Source of the DNA: an uncultured Porphyromonadaceae bacterium
GTDB taxonomy: Bacteria; Bacteroidota; Bacteroidia; Bacteroidales; Muribaculaceae
Assembly (NCBI GenBank): GCA_902491515.1
Contig: CABUIC010000006.1
Coordinates: forward strand, 46,077 to 110,076
Length of the DNA stretch: 64,000 nucleotides
Direction: 5' to 3'
Under the pieces are notes generated by a model. The model saw nothing but the letters and a program-made list of their open reading frames with translations, did not search any database and was not told where the DNA came from. The translations under genes were made by a program, and so were the position numbers. Positions 36,436 to 44,516 of the stretch are shown in pieces. Within the stretch, counting starts at the first letter, position 1. Each line of letters starts with the position of its first letter.

Positions 36436-38106
36436 TTATCTGTCTGACCCCTCCCCGAGCATCCGCGAGAGCATCGGGAAAAGCTCCGACTCGTCCTCAA
36501 GCCTGAGCGTTTTTCTCAGGCGCCACCGGGCCTGACGCACACTCTCCGGACGCACGTTCATCAGCTCCGAGATTTCCTTTGTCCCGAGTCCAATCGAAAT
36601 ATACCCGGCCAGACGCACCGCCGAATCGCTGATTCTCGGCGAGATTTCCCTCAGACGGCTGATAAAAAGCGGATACTGCCGCGAGAAAAGCTCCATAAAA
36701 TCCGCGCTCCCTATTTCCGTGAAGCCCCGGTCCGAGAGTATGCGCTCGAGCGCCGAAGCCTCCCCCGGTGAAAGCGTGCCGCGATTTTTCATGTCGCGCA
36801 AGTTCTCCGCCGCCTTCTCCAGCGCGAGACTCCGCCGGTCCGAATTCAGCTGAACCGCCAGCTGCCGGTGCTCAGCGGCCATACGCTGACGGCGAAGTCG
36901 CGCGGCACGGCGCTCGAAGTAAACCACACACACTCCTAAAGCCAGCAGAGCGAAGCCGCCGACTGCAAGCAGACGCACCCGCCCGCTCCGGCGCTCACGC
37001 TCCATACGCTCGTCAATCGCCCTGATTTCCGCCGCCGTCTCCATGCCCGCTATATTGTTGTTGCGGAGCTCCTGAACCAGCGTGTCCGAAACAGCCGCAT
37101 ACCTGCGGTAAGCCTCGAGCGCCTCCTCCCGGTCTCCCCCGAGCTCCCGGGCAAGGGCGAGAGCCTTGTACGCCTCCTGCTTCCGCCGGCTCGTTGGCAT
37201 CCCTGCCGCGAGTGGAGCAAGCGTATCCGCAAAGGCATTCGCCAAAGCCCCGTCGCCGCGCCATGCCGCGTCAAGCGTCAGGAAGATGTACACCTTCGGG
37301 AAAAGCCCCTGCCTGTCGCCGTGGGCGAGGAGGCTCCTGTATGCCTTGTAAAGCGCAGCCGTGTCAAGGTCGCAGACATAGAGATTGAAGTTCACGAGCT
37401 GATATGTCAGCGTATTGAGCATGAAAAGCGAGTCCTCGCTTATCTCCCGGTTCAGCGCCGCCGCCTCCTCGAACCGGCCGTCATCCGAAAGAAGGGCCGC
37501 CTCGTTGATTTTGTGGTCGAGAATGCTCTTCCGCTCGCCCGTGAAAGCGTTCACGCTGTCGCACAGGGCGAAATACTGGCGTGCCTTATCCTTCAGACCT
37601 AAATCCCGCATGAGCCCCATCAGGTCGTTGTAGCACATATACAGCATCACATAGTCCTTCCTCGACTCGTAATACTCCACCTCTCCGAGCTTGTAGGAAT
37701 ACCATTCCACGGCTGAGAAATCCTGACGCCGCTCGTTCATCCACAGAAGTCGGTGCCGCAGATATTCGTCCGTGCCGGGAGGAGCCGCGGCCATCGCCGA
37801 GTCGTATTTCGCGTTACGGAGCTCGCGGTTTCCGCGACGCATGGCCAGCCGCCCCTTCCAGAAGTGCAGCCGGCTGTCCCTTTCCGGACCCGCGGGAGCG
37901 GATGAAGCATAAGCGCCGACAAGCCTTTCAATCGAATCGGGATTTTCCTCGAAAAGCATGGCGAGTTCAATCTCCCGGGTCAGCGAGTCGGCCGGCGCAC
38001 CGGTGGATTTCCATCCCGTTGGAGCGACAAATCCGCTCCCTTCACGGCAAGACGCGAAAAGAAGCGCTGTCAGGACCGCCATCGCGAGCAGAACCGTCCT
38101 GTTCAT
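36436..38106 (-). CDS. Membrane-anchored TPR protein with C-terminal helix-turn-helix
   Basis: A 556-residue protein of a common Bacteroidota regulator type. Seen: signal ending in a lipobox-like FASC near residue 18, TPR-like helices (about 40-360), a membrane helix (about residues 377-395, LLAVGGFALLALGVCVVYF), a coiled coil, and a C-terminal LuxR-like helix-turn-helix (GLGTKEISELMNVRPESVRQARWRLRKTL, in parts). It may sense a periplasmic state and act on DNA from the membrane; this is inference. Start: the ATG at 38106 gives the best signal peptide; an in-frame ATG at 38124 lies only four bases after a TATATTTG promoter element. Confidence 0.7.
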   Translation of the reverse strand: MNRTVLLAMAVLTALLFASCREGSGFVAPTGWKSTGAPADSLTREIELAMLFEENPDSIERLVGAYASSAPAGPERDSRLHFWKGRLAMRRGNRELRNAKYDSAMAAAPPGTDEYLRHRLLWMNERRQDFSAVEWYSYKLGEVEYYESRKDYVMLYMCYNDLMGLMRDLGLKDKARQYFALCDSVNAFTGERKSILDHKINEAALLSDDGRFEEAAALNREISEDSLFMLNTLTYQLVNFNLYVCDLDTAALYKAYRSLLAHGDRQGLFPKVYIFLTLDAAWRGDGALANAFADTLAPLAAGMPTSRRKQEAYKALALARELGGDREEALEAYRRYAAVSDTLVQELRNNNIAGMETAAEIRAIDERMERERRSGRVRLLAVGGFALLALGVCVVYFERRAARLRRQRMAAEHRQLAVQLNSDRRSLALEKAAENLRDMKNRGTLSPGEASALERILSDRGFTEIGSADFMELFSRQYPLFISRLREISPRISDSAVRLAGYISIGLGTKEISELMNVRPESVRQARWRLRKTLRLEDESELFPMLSRMLGEGSDR

Positions 38107-38128
38107 CGGGCAAGAGTGTTTCATATGC

Positions 38129-38136
38129 CAAATATA
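38129..38136 (-). promoter_or_regulatory. -7 promoter element (TATATTTG) of the TPR/HTH gene
   Basis: Reads TATATTTG on the minus strand, four bases before the ATG at 38124 and 22 bases before that at 38106. Confidence 0.6.
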
Positions 38137-38263
38137 GTCAAAACCCCTTACAGCCGCAAGCAATTCCCTCAAATCAGCATCTACAAAACATCTACAGCCG
38201 CACTCCGGCCACCTGTAGACGCTTTACGACGGCATAAAAGCCGGCCATTCCGCCGGGCCTGCT

Positions 38264-38271
38264 TAACTTTG
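38264..38271 (+). promoter_or_regulatory. -7 promoter element (TAACTTTG) of the LRR protein gene
   Basis: Perfect TAnnTTTG, 20 bases before the ATG at 38292. It and the minus-strand element at 38129-38136 form a divergent control region of about 130 bases. Confidence 0.7.
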
Positions 38272-38291
38272 CCGAAAAAAATCAAGTTGTT

Positions 38292-40352
38292 ATGAATGTG
38301 AGAACTATTATCACGCTTGCGGTGTCCCTCGCCGCTTCCGTCTTTTCCCTGCGCGGTGCCGACGGCATTGTTGTCGGCAATTTCCGCTACGACATCGTTG
38401 AATTCGTCGGCTACGACGGCCCGGAAGCTGTCGTTGTGTGCTTCGCCGACGGATTTGTCCCTTCAGGCGAGCTCGCCTTCCCCACGGAGATTGAAAACGG
38501 AGGTAAGACGGTACCCGTCACCGGCCTGGGATGGGGCAACCACACAAGCCACGAAGGCGACGCTCCGGTGGTGGGCGGCCTCGACGGCATAACTTCAGTA
38601 CGCATCCCCCGCTACATGCGCTGGATTGGCCGCTTCGAGTTCAAGGATTGCCCCAACATCGCCTCTTACTCCGTCGAGGACGGCTCGGAGTACTTCATGA
38701 CAATCGGCGGAGCGCTCGTGGAGCGCAGGAACTATACCGACGAAGAAATCCTCGAACTCACACGCTACCCCTCCGGCGCAAAAGCCACGACCTACGTCGT
38801 ACCTGCCAAGGTCAGCTACATCTCCCTCGGCGCGTTCGCTGCGAACAGCGCCCTGAAACGCCTCTACCTCGTGGGCGGCCAGTGGCTCAAGACCGGATGG
38901 CAGTACAACAACAAGGGCATCGCCGAAATCGACTGCACCAACTCCCATAACTACCGCACCCGCGAGGACGGTGCCGTCTACTACGGCTCGGGCCTCTATT
39001 CCCTCTGTCCGGGCCGGAAATACTCCACTTTCACCATCCCCGCCACCAGCACCTCCATCCACCCAGGCGCCTTCTGCTCCGCAGATGTCGAAGAGGTGGT
39101 GGTCCACGCCGACATCTCCAACCCCACCACGGACTACGCATTCCTCGGCTCGTCCGTGAAACGCGTGACCTTCCTCGGCCAAGCCCCACCAACCATCAGC
39201 GAAGGTGCCTTCATGGAATGCCCCTTCCTCGAATCAATTGCCATAGGCACGAATTCCACCGCCAACACCTACGTCGGCCACTATGCCTTCCTCGGTTGCC
39301 GCTCGCTCGCCTCCGTGTCGCTTTCCGAAAGCATCCGCACCCTCAAACTGGGCTTCCGTGCCTTCGACGGCTGCGCGAGCCTCGCGGCCTTCCCCCTGAC
39401 CTCGAAGATGAAAATTCCCGAGCTTCCGGGCCGCGCCTTCGCCGGATGCGAGGCTCTCGAGTCCTTCCTCTTCGGCACAGTCGGCGCATTCGAAGATCTC
39501 GTCGGCCACCAGTTCGCCGGAAGCGGCCTCAAGCAAGTCCACTGGCCCACAGGCTTCAAGAACATCCCGAGGGGATGCTTCCGGGATTGCAAGCGTCTCG
39601 AGAAGGTCTATCTCAAGGAGTCCACAGAAAACATCTACGAGGACGCTTTCAGAGGCTCGGGCCTCGTCGCCATTAACCTCATGGGCGTCGACTGGTATTC
39701 CGAGAGCGCTTTCAGGGACTGCCCCGACCTCATGCGCCTCTACTTCCCCGACAACGGCAAGTCCACGAGCTATAGGTCCGTCGATTTCCGGACTGACGGC
39801 CAGATTATCGTCAACAACCCCAAAATCGACTGGCTCGAATATCAGGAGGAGTATCCCGGCAAAGCCGCCCTCTACATTTCGATGGTGAACGGCTGCAAAA
39901 TAGGCAACGGCTGGCGGAAAGTCTTTGCGCCCGGCCGCGCCGGCGAGCTCTACAGCCAGCTCACCGACGCCGAAGTCGAGGAGATGTTCGTCTACGAGAC
40001 CTTCCCCGAGGAAAACGCCGTGGCCGTCCGGCCGTGCGCCGAGGGCGTGAAGATTGTCGCAGTGTCTATTGAAGGTGTGGAAGCTACCCTGTCCGATGGC
40101 AAGTACCGCGCTGAAGGAGCCGCCCCGGCCGACGGAAAAATGAACGTCACCGTTCACTATACCGTCTTCGGCAACGCGATGACCTCCACCTACGACATGA
40201 CCTACACCTCCGCCCCGCTTACCGAAGCCCTTGACTCCCCCGAGGCCGAATGGTACACTCCGGCCGGAGTGAAGGCCGACAAAGCGTCTCTGCGTCCGGG
40301 CATCTACATCGTCCGCGAAGGCTCCCGGACACGCAAGACCATCATACGCTGA
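38292..40352 (+). CDS. Exported BspA-like leucine-rich repeat protein
   Basis: A 686-residue secreted protein with a signal peptide (residues 1-23) and many LRR_5-type repeats (about 120-480), each with patterns such as VEEVVVHADI or SLASVSLSESIRTL. BspA-like proteins of Bacteroidales bind host matrix or other cells. The last 30 residues (WYTPAGVKADKASLRPGIYIVREG and a basic end, in parts) resemble the short C-terminal sorting-type tails of Bacteroidota secreted proteins; with porX and porW in the window, type IX export is possible but not shown. It is convergent with the amylase gene, two bases apart. Confidence 0.8.
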   Translation: MNVRTIITLAVSLAASVFSLRGADGIVVGNFRYDIVEFVGYDGPEAVVVCFADGFVPSGELAFPTEIENGGKTVPVTGLGWGNHTSHEGDAPVVGGLDGITSVRIPRYMRWIGRFEFKDCPNIASYSVEDGSEYFMTIGGALVERRNYTDEEILELTRYPSGAKATTYVVPAKVSYISLGAFAANSALKRLYLVGGQWLKTGWQYNNKGIAEIDCTNSHNYRTREDGAVYYGSGLYSLCPGRKYSTFTIPATSTSIHPGAFCSADVEEVVVHADISNPTTDYAFLGSSVKRVTFLGQAPPTISEGAFMECPFLESIAIGTNSTANTYVGHYAFLGCRSLASVSLSESIRTLKLGFRAFDGCASLAAFPLTSKMKIPELPGRAFAGCEALESFLFGTVGAFEDLVGHQFAGSGLKQVHWPTGFKNIPRGCFRDCKRLEKVYLKESTENIYEDAFRGSGLVAINLMGVDWYSESAFRDCPDLMRLYFPDNGKSTSYRSVDFRTDGQIIVNNPKIDWLEYQEEYPGKAALYISMVNGCKIGNGWRKVFAPGRAGELYSQLTDAEVEEMFVYETFPEENAVAVRPCAEGVKIVAVSIEGVEATLSDGKYRAEGAAPADGKMNVTVHYTVFGNAMTSTYDMTYTSAPLTEALDSPEAEWYTPAGVKADKASLRPGIYIVREGSRTRKTIIR

Positions 40353-40354
40353 GT

Positions 40355-41770
40355 CTACCGCACCCGCAGGATATATGACCTCCGCGGCGCGGTAGTCCCC
40401 TTCAGGCGCCCCTTGCGCACCCTGAACTCCCTGCCGTAGACTTCGTCACGGTAGATTCCGTCCGGCATGGCCGTGGGAACATCGACAAACGCCGCCATGG
40501 CGCCGATGTTCACCACGGCCATGCCCTTCGCTCCGCGCTCCACTGTAAGGATTTCACCATCCCTACCCGTCGACTGGATGCGCTCGGGCTCTCCGGCCAT
40601 GGCGTGGCGGAACCTGTTCGCCGCACGCACCTCGGGATGGAAAAACTCGTCGTTGCCACGCTTCCCGTTCTCGTTGTCACCCCAGTAATCCGCCCTCGTC
40701 GAGCCCGCCGGACGCGAATAAAACAGCGGAATGCCCCCGGCGCGGGCCGTGAGGAAAACCCATCCGCAACGCACCGACTCATCCTCCAGCGAGGCGCTTT
40801 CATGCTCGTTGCAATACGTGTCGTGGCTCTCGACCCAGGTTACCAGCCGATCCGCCGGAAGCGAATGGCGCCAATCCGAAAGCTCCGTTCCGGCGCCGGA
40901 GCCGCGCCTCAGCACCTCGCGCAGCATATGCCCGTAATTCGAGGCCGTCAGCCGCCCGTATTCGCCATATCCCGCCTCCGGCACACTCCGGTCCTGAAGC
41001 ACCTCAAGATAGATGAACAGCGAGTCCGCCGGCTCGGCGAGACGCACACCGCGCACAGCCTTGCACCCCGTCGCCACGTCCCAGAAATCATTGGCCTTCA
41101 CACCGGCAGCGGCATCCACAGGGTCCGACGGCAGACCGATATGCTTGGCCGTGTCGTAGCGGAAACCGTCGACGCCCATACCCGTTAGCTCGTTCACATA
41201 CCGCAGATAATAAGCCTGAAAATCCGGATTCTCCGTGTTCACATCCGGAAGGCCGCCCACACCCTGAAGCGTGCATTCGCGGCGGTCGTTGTAGTCCGCG
41301 ATAGGAGTGAGTCCAGTCGAATGGTACATCTCCACGCGGCCCCCTGCGGCCTCGAGAAATTCGTCGGCCACCGCGTCGATGTCGAAAGCCGTATGCTGGG
41401 GACACACGTCCACAATCACCCTCAGTCCGTGGGCATGGAGCGAATCAATCATCGCCGCGATGGACTCACGCGTGCCTATGATGTCGTTGCCCACCTTCCA
41501 GTCCGTCGGCTGATAGTAATGATACCAGTTCCCCGCGTCCTCGCCGGGTGCCGAGAAAAGCTTGCGGTTGCCCCCGCGAGGCGTCAGACAGTGTTGCATA
41601 GGCGCCGTCTGCACGAGCGTATACCCTGCATCGGCTATCAGACCCGCGCTCCGCGCAATCTCATCCGCGCTCCAGTTCCACGCATGGAGAATCACATCAT
41701 CCGTATTTCCGGCCGCAGAGGCCACCCCGGCGAGCACAGCTACACCACAAAAAGCAAAAAATTTCCTCAT
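40355..41770 (-). CDS. Exported GH13 alpha-amylase
   Basis: A 471-residue glycoside hydrolase with signal peptide (MRKFFAFCGVAVLAGVASA). GH13 motifs seen: VDVCPQHT (region I), DGFRYDTAKH with the nucleophile Asp (region II), IYLEVLQD with the acid/base Glu (region III) and WVESHDTY (region IV). It should cleave alpha-1,4-glucans outside the cytoplasm. There are no SusC/SusD genes near, so it is not in a classic starch locus. The ATG at 41770 is chosen for the signal peptide and because a promoter element lies 14 bases upstream. Confidence 0.92.
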   Translation of the reverse strand: MRKFFAFCGVAVLAGVASAAGNTDDVILHAWNWSADEIARSAGLIADAGYTLVQTAPMQHCLTPRGGNRKLFSAPGEDAGNWYHYYQPTDWKVGNDIIGTRESIAAMIDSLHAHGLRVIVDVCPQHTAFDIDAVADEFLEAAGGRVEMYHSTGLTPIADYNDRRECTLQGVGGLPDVNTENPDFQAYYLRYVNELTGMGVDGFRYDTAKHIGLPSDPVDAAAGVKANDFWDVATGCKAVRGVRLAEPADSLFIYLEVLQDRSVPEAGYGEYGRLTASNYGHMLREVLRRGSGAGTELSDWRHSLPADRLVTWVESHDTYCNEHESASLEDESVRCGWVFLTARAGGIPLFYSRPAGSTRADYWGDNENGKRGNDEFFHPEVRAANRFRHAMAGEPERIQSTGRDGEILTVERGAKGMAVVNIGAMAAFVDVPTAMPDGIYRDEVYGREFRVRKGRLKGTTAPRRSYILRVR

Positions 41771-41784
41771 AGACTTTTTTCCTG

Positions 41785-41792
41785 CAAAATTA
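41785..41792 (-). promoter_or_regulatory. -7 promoter element (TAATTTTG) of the amylase gene
   Basis: Reads TAATTTTG on the minus strand, 14 bases before the amylase ATG. Confidence 0.55.
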
Positions 41793-41858
41793 CCCCCTCC
41801 CCCGCCCGCCCTCCAATGATTAATTCTAACCAATTTTAAACAATACGGGAATTTTCAC

Positions 41859-41866
41859 TACCTTTG
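41859..41866 (+). promoter_or_regulatory. -7 promoter element (TACCTTTG) of the M50 protease gene
   Basis: Perfect TAnnTTTG, 27 bases before the ATG at 41894, divergent to the amylase promoter. Confidence 0.6.
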
Positions 41867-41893
41867 CAGACCTTTTAATCTGCTTTTCTATAA

Positions 41894-43075
41894 ATGGAAA
41901 TCCTCAAAGCAATTCTCAAGATGCTCGGCGGACTATTGTTCGGCGCCGTGCTCGGCCTCTTCCTTGCCGGCGCGGGACTCGCCCTCTTCACCGACACCAC
42001 TCCCGCCGAATTCATCCAAAAACTCCGCCACACCAATTTCTCCGAAGGACTCATCGCCATGCTCGTCGGTGTCGCATCATTCGCCGCGTTCGAAGTCCTC
42101 CTCATATTCGCCCACGAGGCCGGGCACCTCGTCTGCGGACTCCTCAGCGGCTACAAATTCGTGTCCTTCCGCCTCGGCAACCTCACCTTCATCCGGCGCG
42201 ACGGACGCCTTCGCGTCAAAAAATACTCCGTGGCCGGAACAGGCGGTCAGTGCCTCCTCACCCCGCTCGAAGGAGACCCCGAGACCGTTCCTACAGTCCT
42301 CTACAACGCCGGAGGCGTCCTCGCCAACATCCTCTGCCTCATCGCCGTGCTCCCCTTCCTCTTCCTCGATGCCCATCCCCTGGTCAAGGAAGCACTGGTA
42401 ATCTTCATATTCGCAGACCTAATACTCATTGTCGTGAACGGCATCCCCATGAAAATCGGCGGCATGGGCAACGACGCCCAGAACATCCTCGACCTCCGCA
42501 AAAGCACCGCCGCGCGGCGAAGCTTCGTCAACCAGCTTCGGGCCAACGCCCTCATCCAGAACGGCATCCGGCCCAAGGACATGCCCGAGGAATTCTTCGC
42601 AGTACCCGACCGTATCGACTACCGCAACGCCTTCGAAGTCACCCTCCCCGTGATGTACGCCTCGCGCCTCACCGACCTCATGGACTATCCCGGCGCCCTC
42701 GAAGCCTACGAAAAGCTCTATGCCCGTAAAGACGAGATAATACCACTCTACGTCCGCGAAATAGCCTGCGAGATGGTCTTCCTCTACCTCCTCACCGACC
42801 GGCCCGACAAAGCCCGCGCCCTCCTCGACAAAGACCTCCGCGCCTACATCGACACCTACCGCCGGGTAATGTCCTCCAAAGAACGCATCCTCTGTGCGAT
42901 GGCTCTCCATCTCGACGGCGACCCCGCCAAAGCCCGCGAAATCTACGAAACCCTCCGCACCCGACGCACCTCCTACCTCCTCCAGGGCGAAGTCGCCTCC
43001 GACCTCGCCCTGATACAGCAAATGTTAGAACAAGCCCAATCCAAAAAAAGCCCCCAACCCTCCGTCCGGATTTAA
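41894..43075 (+). CDS. M50-family membrane metalloprotease-like protein with TPR-like tail
   Basis: A 393-residue protein. Seen: membrane helices (about residues 9-30 and 50-70), the zinc motif HEAGH within the second, a third and fourth helix (about 135-185) and the second-half motif NGIPMKIGGMGNDA whose Asp would be a zinc ligand in site-2 proteases. After about residue 210 the protein is soluble and helical, like TPR repeats, in place of a PDZ domain. It could cleave membrane substrates, but no partner is evident in the neighbourhood. Own promoter; the stop is followed by 157 bases without genes. Confidence 0.75.
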   Translation: MEILKAILKMLGGLLFGAVLGLFLAGAGLALFTDTTPAEFIQKLRHTNFSEGLIAMLVGVASFAAFEVLLIFAHEAGHLVCGLLSGYKFVSFRLGNLTFIRRDGRLRVKKYSVAGTGGQCLLTPLEGDPETVPTVLYNAGGVLANILCLIAVLPFLFLDAHPLVKEALVIFIFADLILIVVNGIPMKIGGMGNDAQNILDLRKSTAARRSFVNQLRANALIQNGIRPKDMPEEFFAVPDRIDYRNAFEVTLPVMYASRLTDLMDYPGALEAYEKLYARKDEIIPLYVREIACEMVFLYLLTDRPDKARALLDKDLRAYIDTYRRVMSSKERILCAMALHLDGDPAKAREIYETLRTRRTSYLLQGEVASDLALIQQMLEQAQSKKSPQPSVRI

Positions 43076-43232
43076 TTCCGACCCCAAATAAAAGCAACTA
43101 TACTTTCCAGCCACTTCCTGCCCCAGCAAAAACAACTTTTTCACCCATTTCCATAAGAAACCAACCGATTAAGGTCCAGACATTTGTCACGTAGACAGGC
43201 TATAGTCAGATCTCTTCTTAAGAGTCTCGCCT

Positions 43233-43961
43233 TTACCCCTGGGTAATTCCCAGAGCGAAGAGGCTGACTGTGGCGGCGCCGGAGGCGAGGACGGCGCGGG
43301 TAGCTTCGGCAGCGGTGGTGCCGGTGGTTATCACGTCGTCGACTACTGCCACGTTGAGGCCGAGGAGCTCTTCGGGGTGCTCCACGGTGAAGAGGCCGCA
43401 GATGTTTCGCCGGCGCTCTTCGGCCGTGCGGCGTGTCTGCGTTCTGTGGGCGCGCACGGCCCGGAGGTTGTCGCCGACGGCAATTCCCGTGGCGTCGCTC
43501 AGGCCCATGGCTATCCGCTCGCTTTGGTTGTAGCCCCTGCGCATCTGTTTGCGCCAGTGCATGGGCACCGGAACGAGCACGTCAATATGGCGCCCAAGGT
43601 CGGGAATATCCGCCAGAAGCTCTCGCCCGTATGCGCGGCCCAGCCCGCGGGCGAGAGCCGGACGGTCGTTGTACTTCGCCGAGCGAATCAGGGAGGCGTA
43701 AGCCGAGTCACGCCCGTAGTAGAACCATGCGCCGCCTATGAGGAGGGGAGGCCCGTCGCCCAGGCGTTCCTGCACGGCGTTGCGGCCTGCGGAGAGCGTC
43801 GGGAGGCGGTGGATATGCGTGCGGGGGAGATTGAGAAAACAGTCGAGGCACATCTCCGCGCCGCTCTCGCGCTCGGCGAGCGTGAGCATGGAGCCGCAGA
43901 CCACACAGGTCCGCGGCAACAGCAGATCGCCCATCGCGAAAAGGATTTCTCGCATTTTCAT
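43233..43961 (-). CDS. ComF-family phosphoribosyltransferase-like protein
   Basis: A 242-residue ComF homologue. Seen: N-terminal zinc ribbon (CVVCG ... CLDC, residues about 18-40), the central PVPMHWRKQMRRGYNQSE motif, and the PRPP-binding VAVVDDVITTGTTAAEA near residue 208. ComF proteins are needed for DNA uptake in competent bacteria; a competence role here is inference. The start at 43961 is four bases after a consensus promoter element, so the transcript may be leaderless; an ATG at 43955 is the alternative. Confidence 0.9.
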   Translation of the reverse strand: MKMREILFAMGDLLLPRTCVVCGSMLTLAERESGAEMCLDCFLNLPRTHIHRLPTLSAGRNAVQERLGDGPPLLIGGAWFYYGRDSAYASLIRSAKYNDRPALARGLGRAYGRELLADIPDLGRHIDVLVPVPMHWRKQMRRGYNQSERIAMGLSDATGIAVGDNLRAVRAHRTQTRRTAEERRRNICGLFTVEHPEELLGLNVAVVDDVITTGTTAAEATRAVLASGAATVSLFALGITQG

Positions 43962-43965
43962 GTGA

Positions 43966-44012
43966 CAAATTTAGCGGATATTTGCTAAAGACACAAAAAA
44001 TAACTAAATTTG
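43966..44012. promoter_or_regulatory. Interlocked divergent promoters of comF and the downstream membrane-protein gene
   Basis: Minus strand: TAAATTTG at 43973-43966 with a TTTG -33 element at 43997-43994. Plus strand: TTTG at 43981-43984 and TAAATTTG at 44005-44012. Each pair has a 20-base spacer and the two overlap, so both polymerases would compete for the same 47 bases. Confidence 0.65.
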
Positions 44013-44036
44013 TGCGCCTTATTCTATTTATTACCC

Positions 44037-44516
44037 ATGCTTCTATACGCTTTCTTCCACAGCATAGAATTTTTTGTTATCGCCACCGTGATAGCCGCGG
44101 CTATCATCACACGGTCGGCACAGCCGCACGGCAAGCGGGAAGTCCGCTCGTATCTGTACGGCGGAACCCTCCTCGACGACGGGCCTTCGGCGGAAGCCGA
44201 GACTCCGGGCATCATCCTCACTGTCAGTGAAGACGGGCACAATCTCCAGATCGAGCGGCGCGGTCTCACGGGCATCAGCTACGACGACGGCGCCTACGCC
44301 GTGGCCGTCGACGTGTCCGGATTCGACGTCACCATCGAAGAACGCCTGACTTTCGGAAGCCGTCAGGGCACTCCCGCCACCGGCGCGCAGGTGAACCTCG
44401 ACTGCCTCGTCCCCGAGCGCTACCATTTCCTGTACCGGAGCTCCGTTTTCGGCCGCAACTGCGCCTTCTCCATGACCCTCAAGCCCGGAGCCCAGGTAGG
44501 CCGCGCGTTGGAGTAA
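44037..44516 (+). CDS. Small membrane-anchored protein of unknown function
   Basis: A 159-residue protein with an N-terminal hydrophobic segment (about residues 1-25) and a soluble beta-rich domain (about 35-155) with an ending FSMTLKPGAQVGRALE. I recognise no family. The ATG at 44037 lies 24 bases after the promoter element; a TTG at 44010 overlaps the element and is rejected. It is convergent with the mechanosensitive-channel gene and the two stop codons abut with no base between them. Confidence 0.65.
   Translation: MLLYAFFHSIEFFVIATVIAAAIITRSAQPHGKREVRSYLYGGTLLDDGPSAEAETPGIILTVSEDGHNLQIERRGLTGISYDDGAYAVAVDVSGFDVTIEERLTFGSRQGTPATGAQVNLDCLVPERYHFLYRSSVFGRNCAFSMTLKPGAQVGRALE

Noticed and set aside
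43076..43232. The 157-base gap between the M50 and comF genes as a regulatory region
   Set aside because: It lies between convergent gene ends; only a weak palindrome near 43214-43226 is seen, with no clear T run or promoter.
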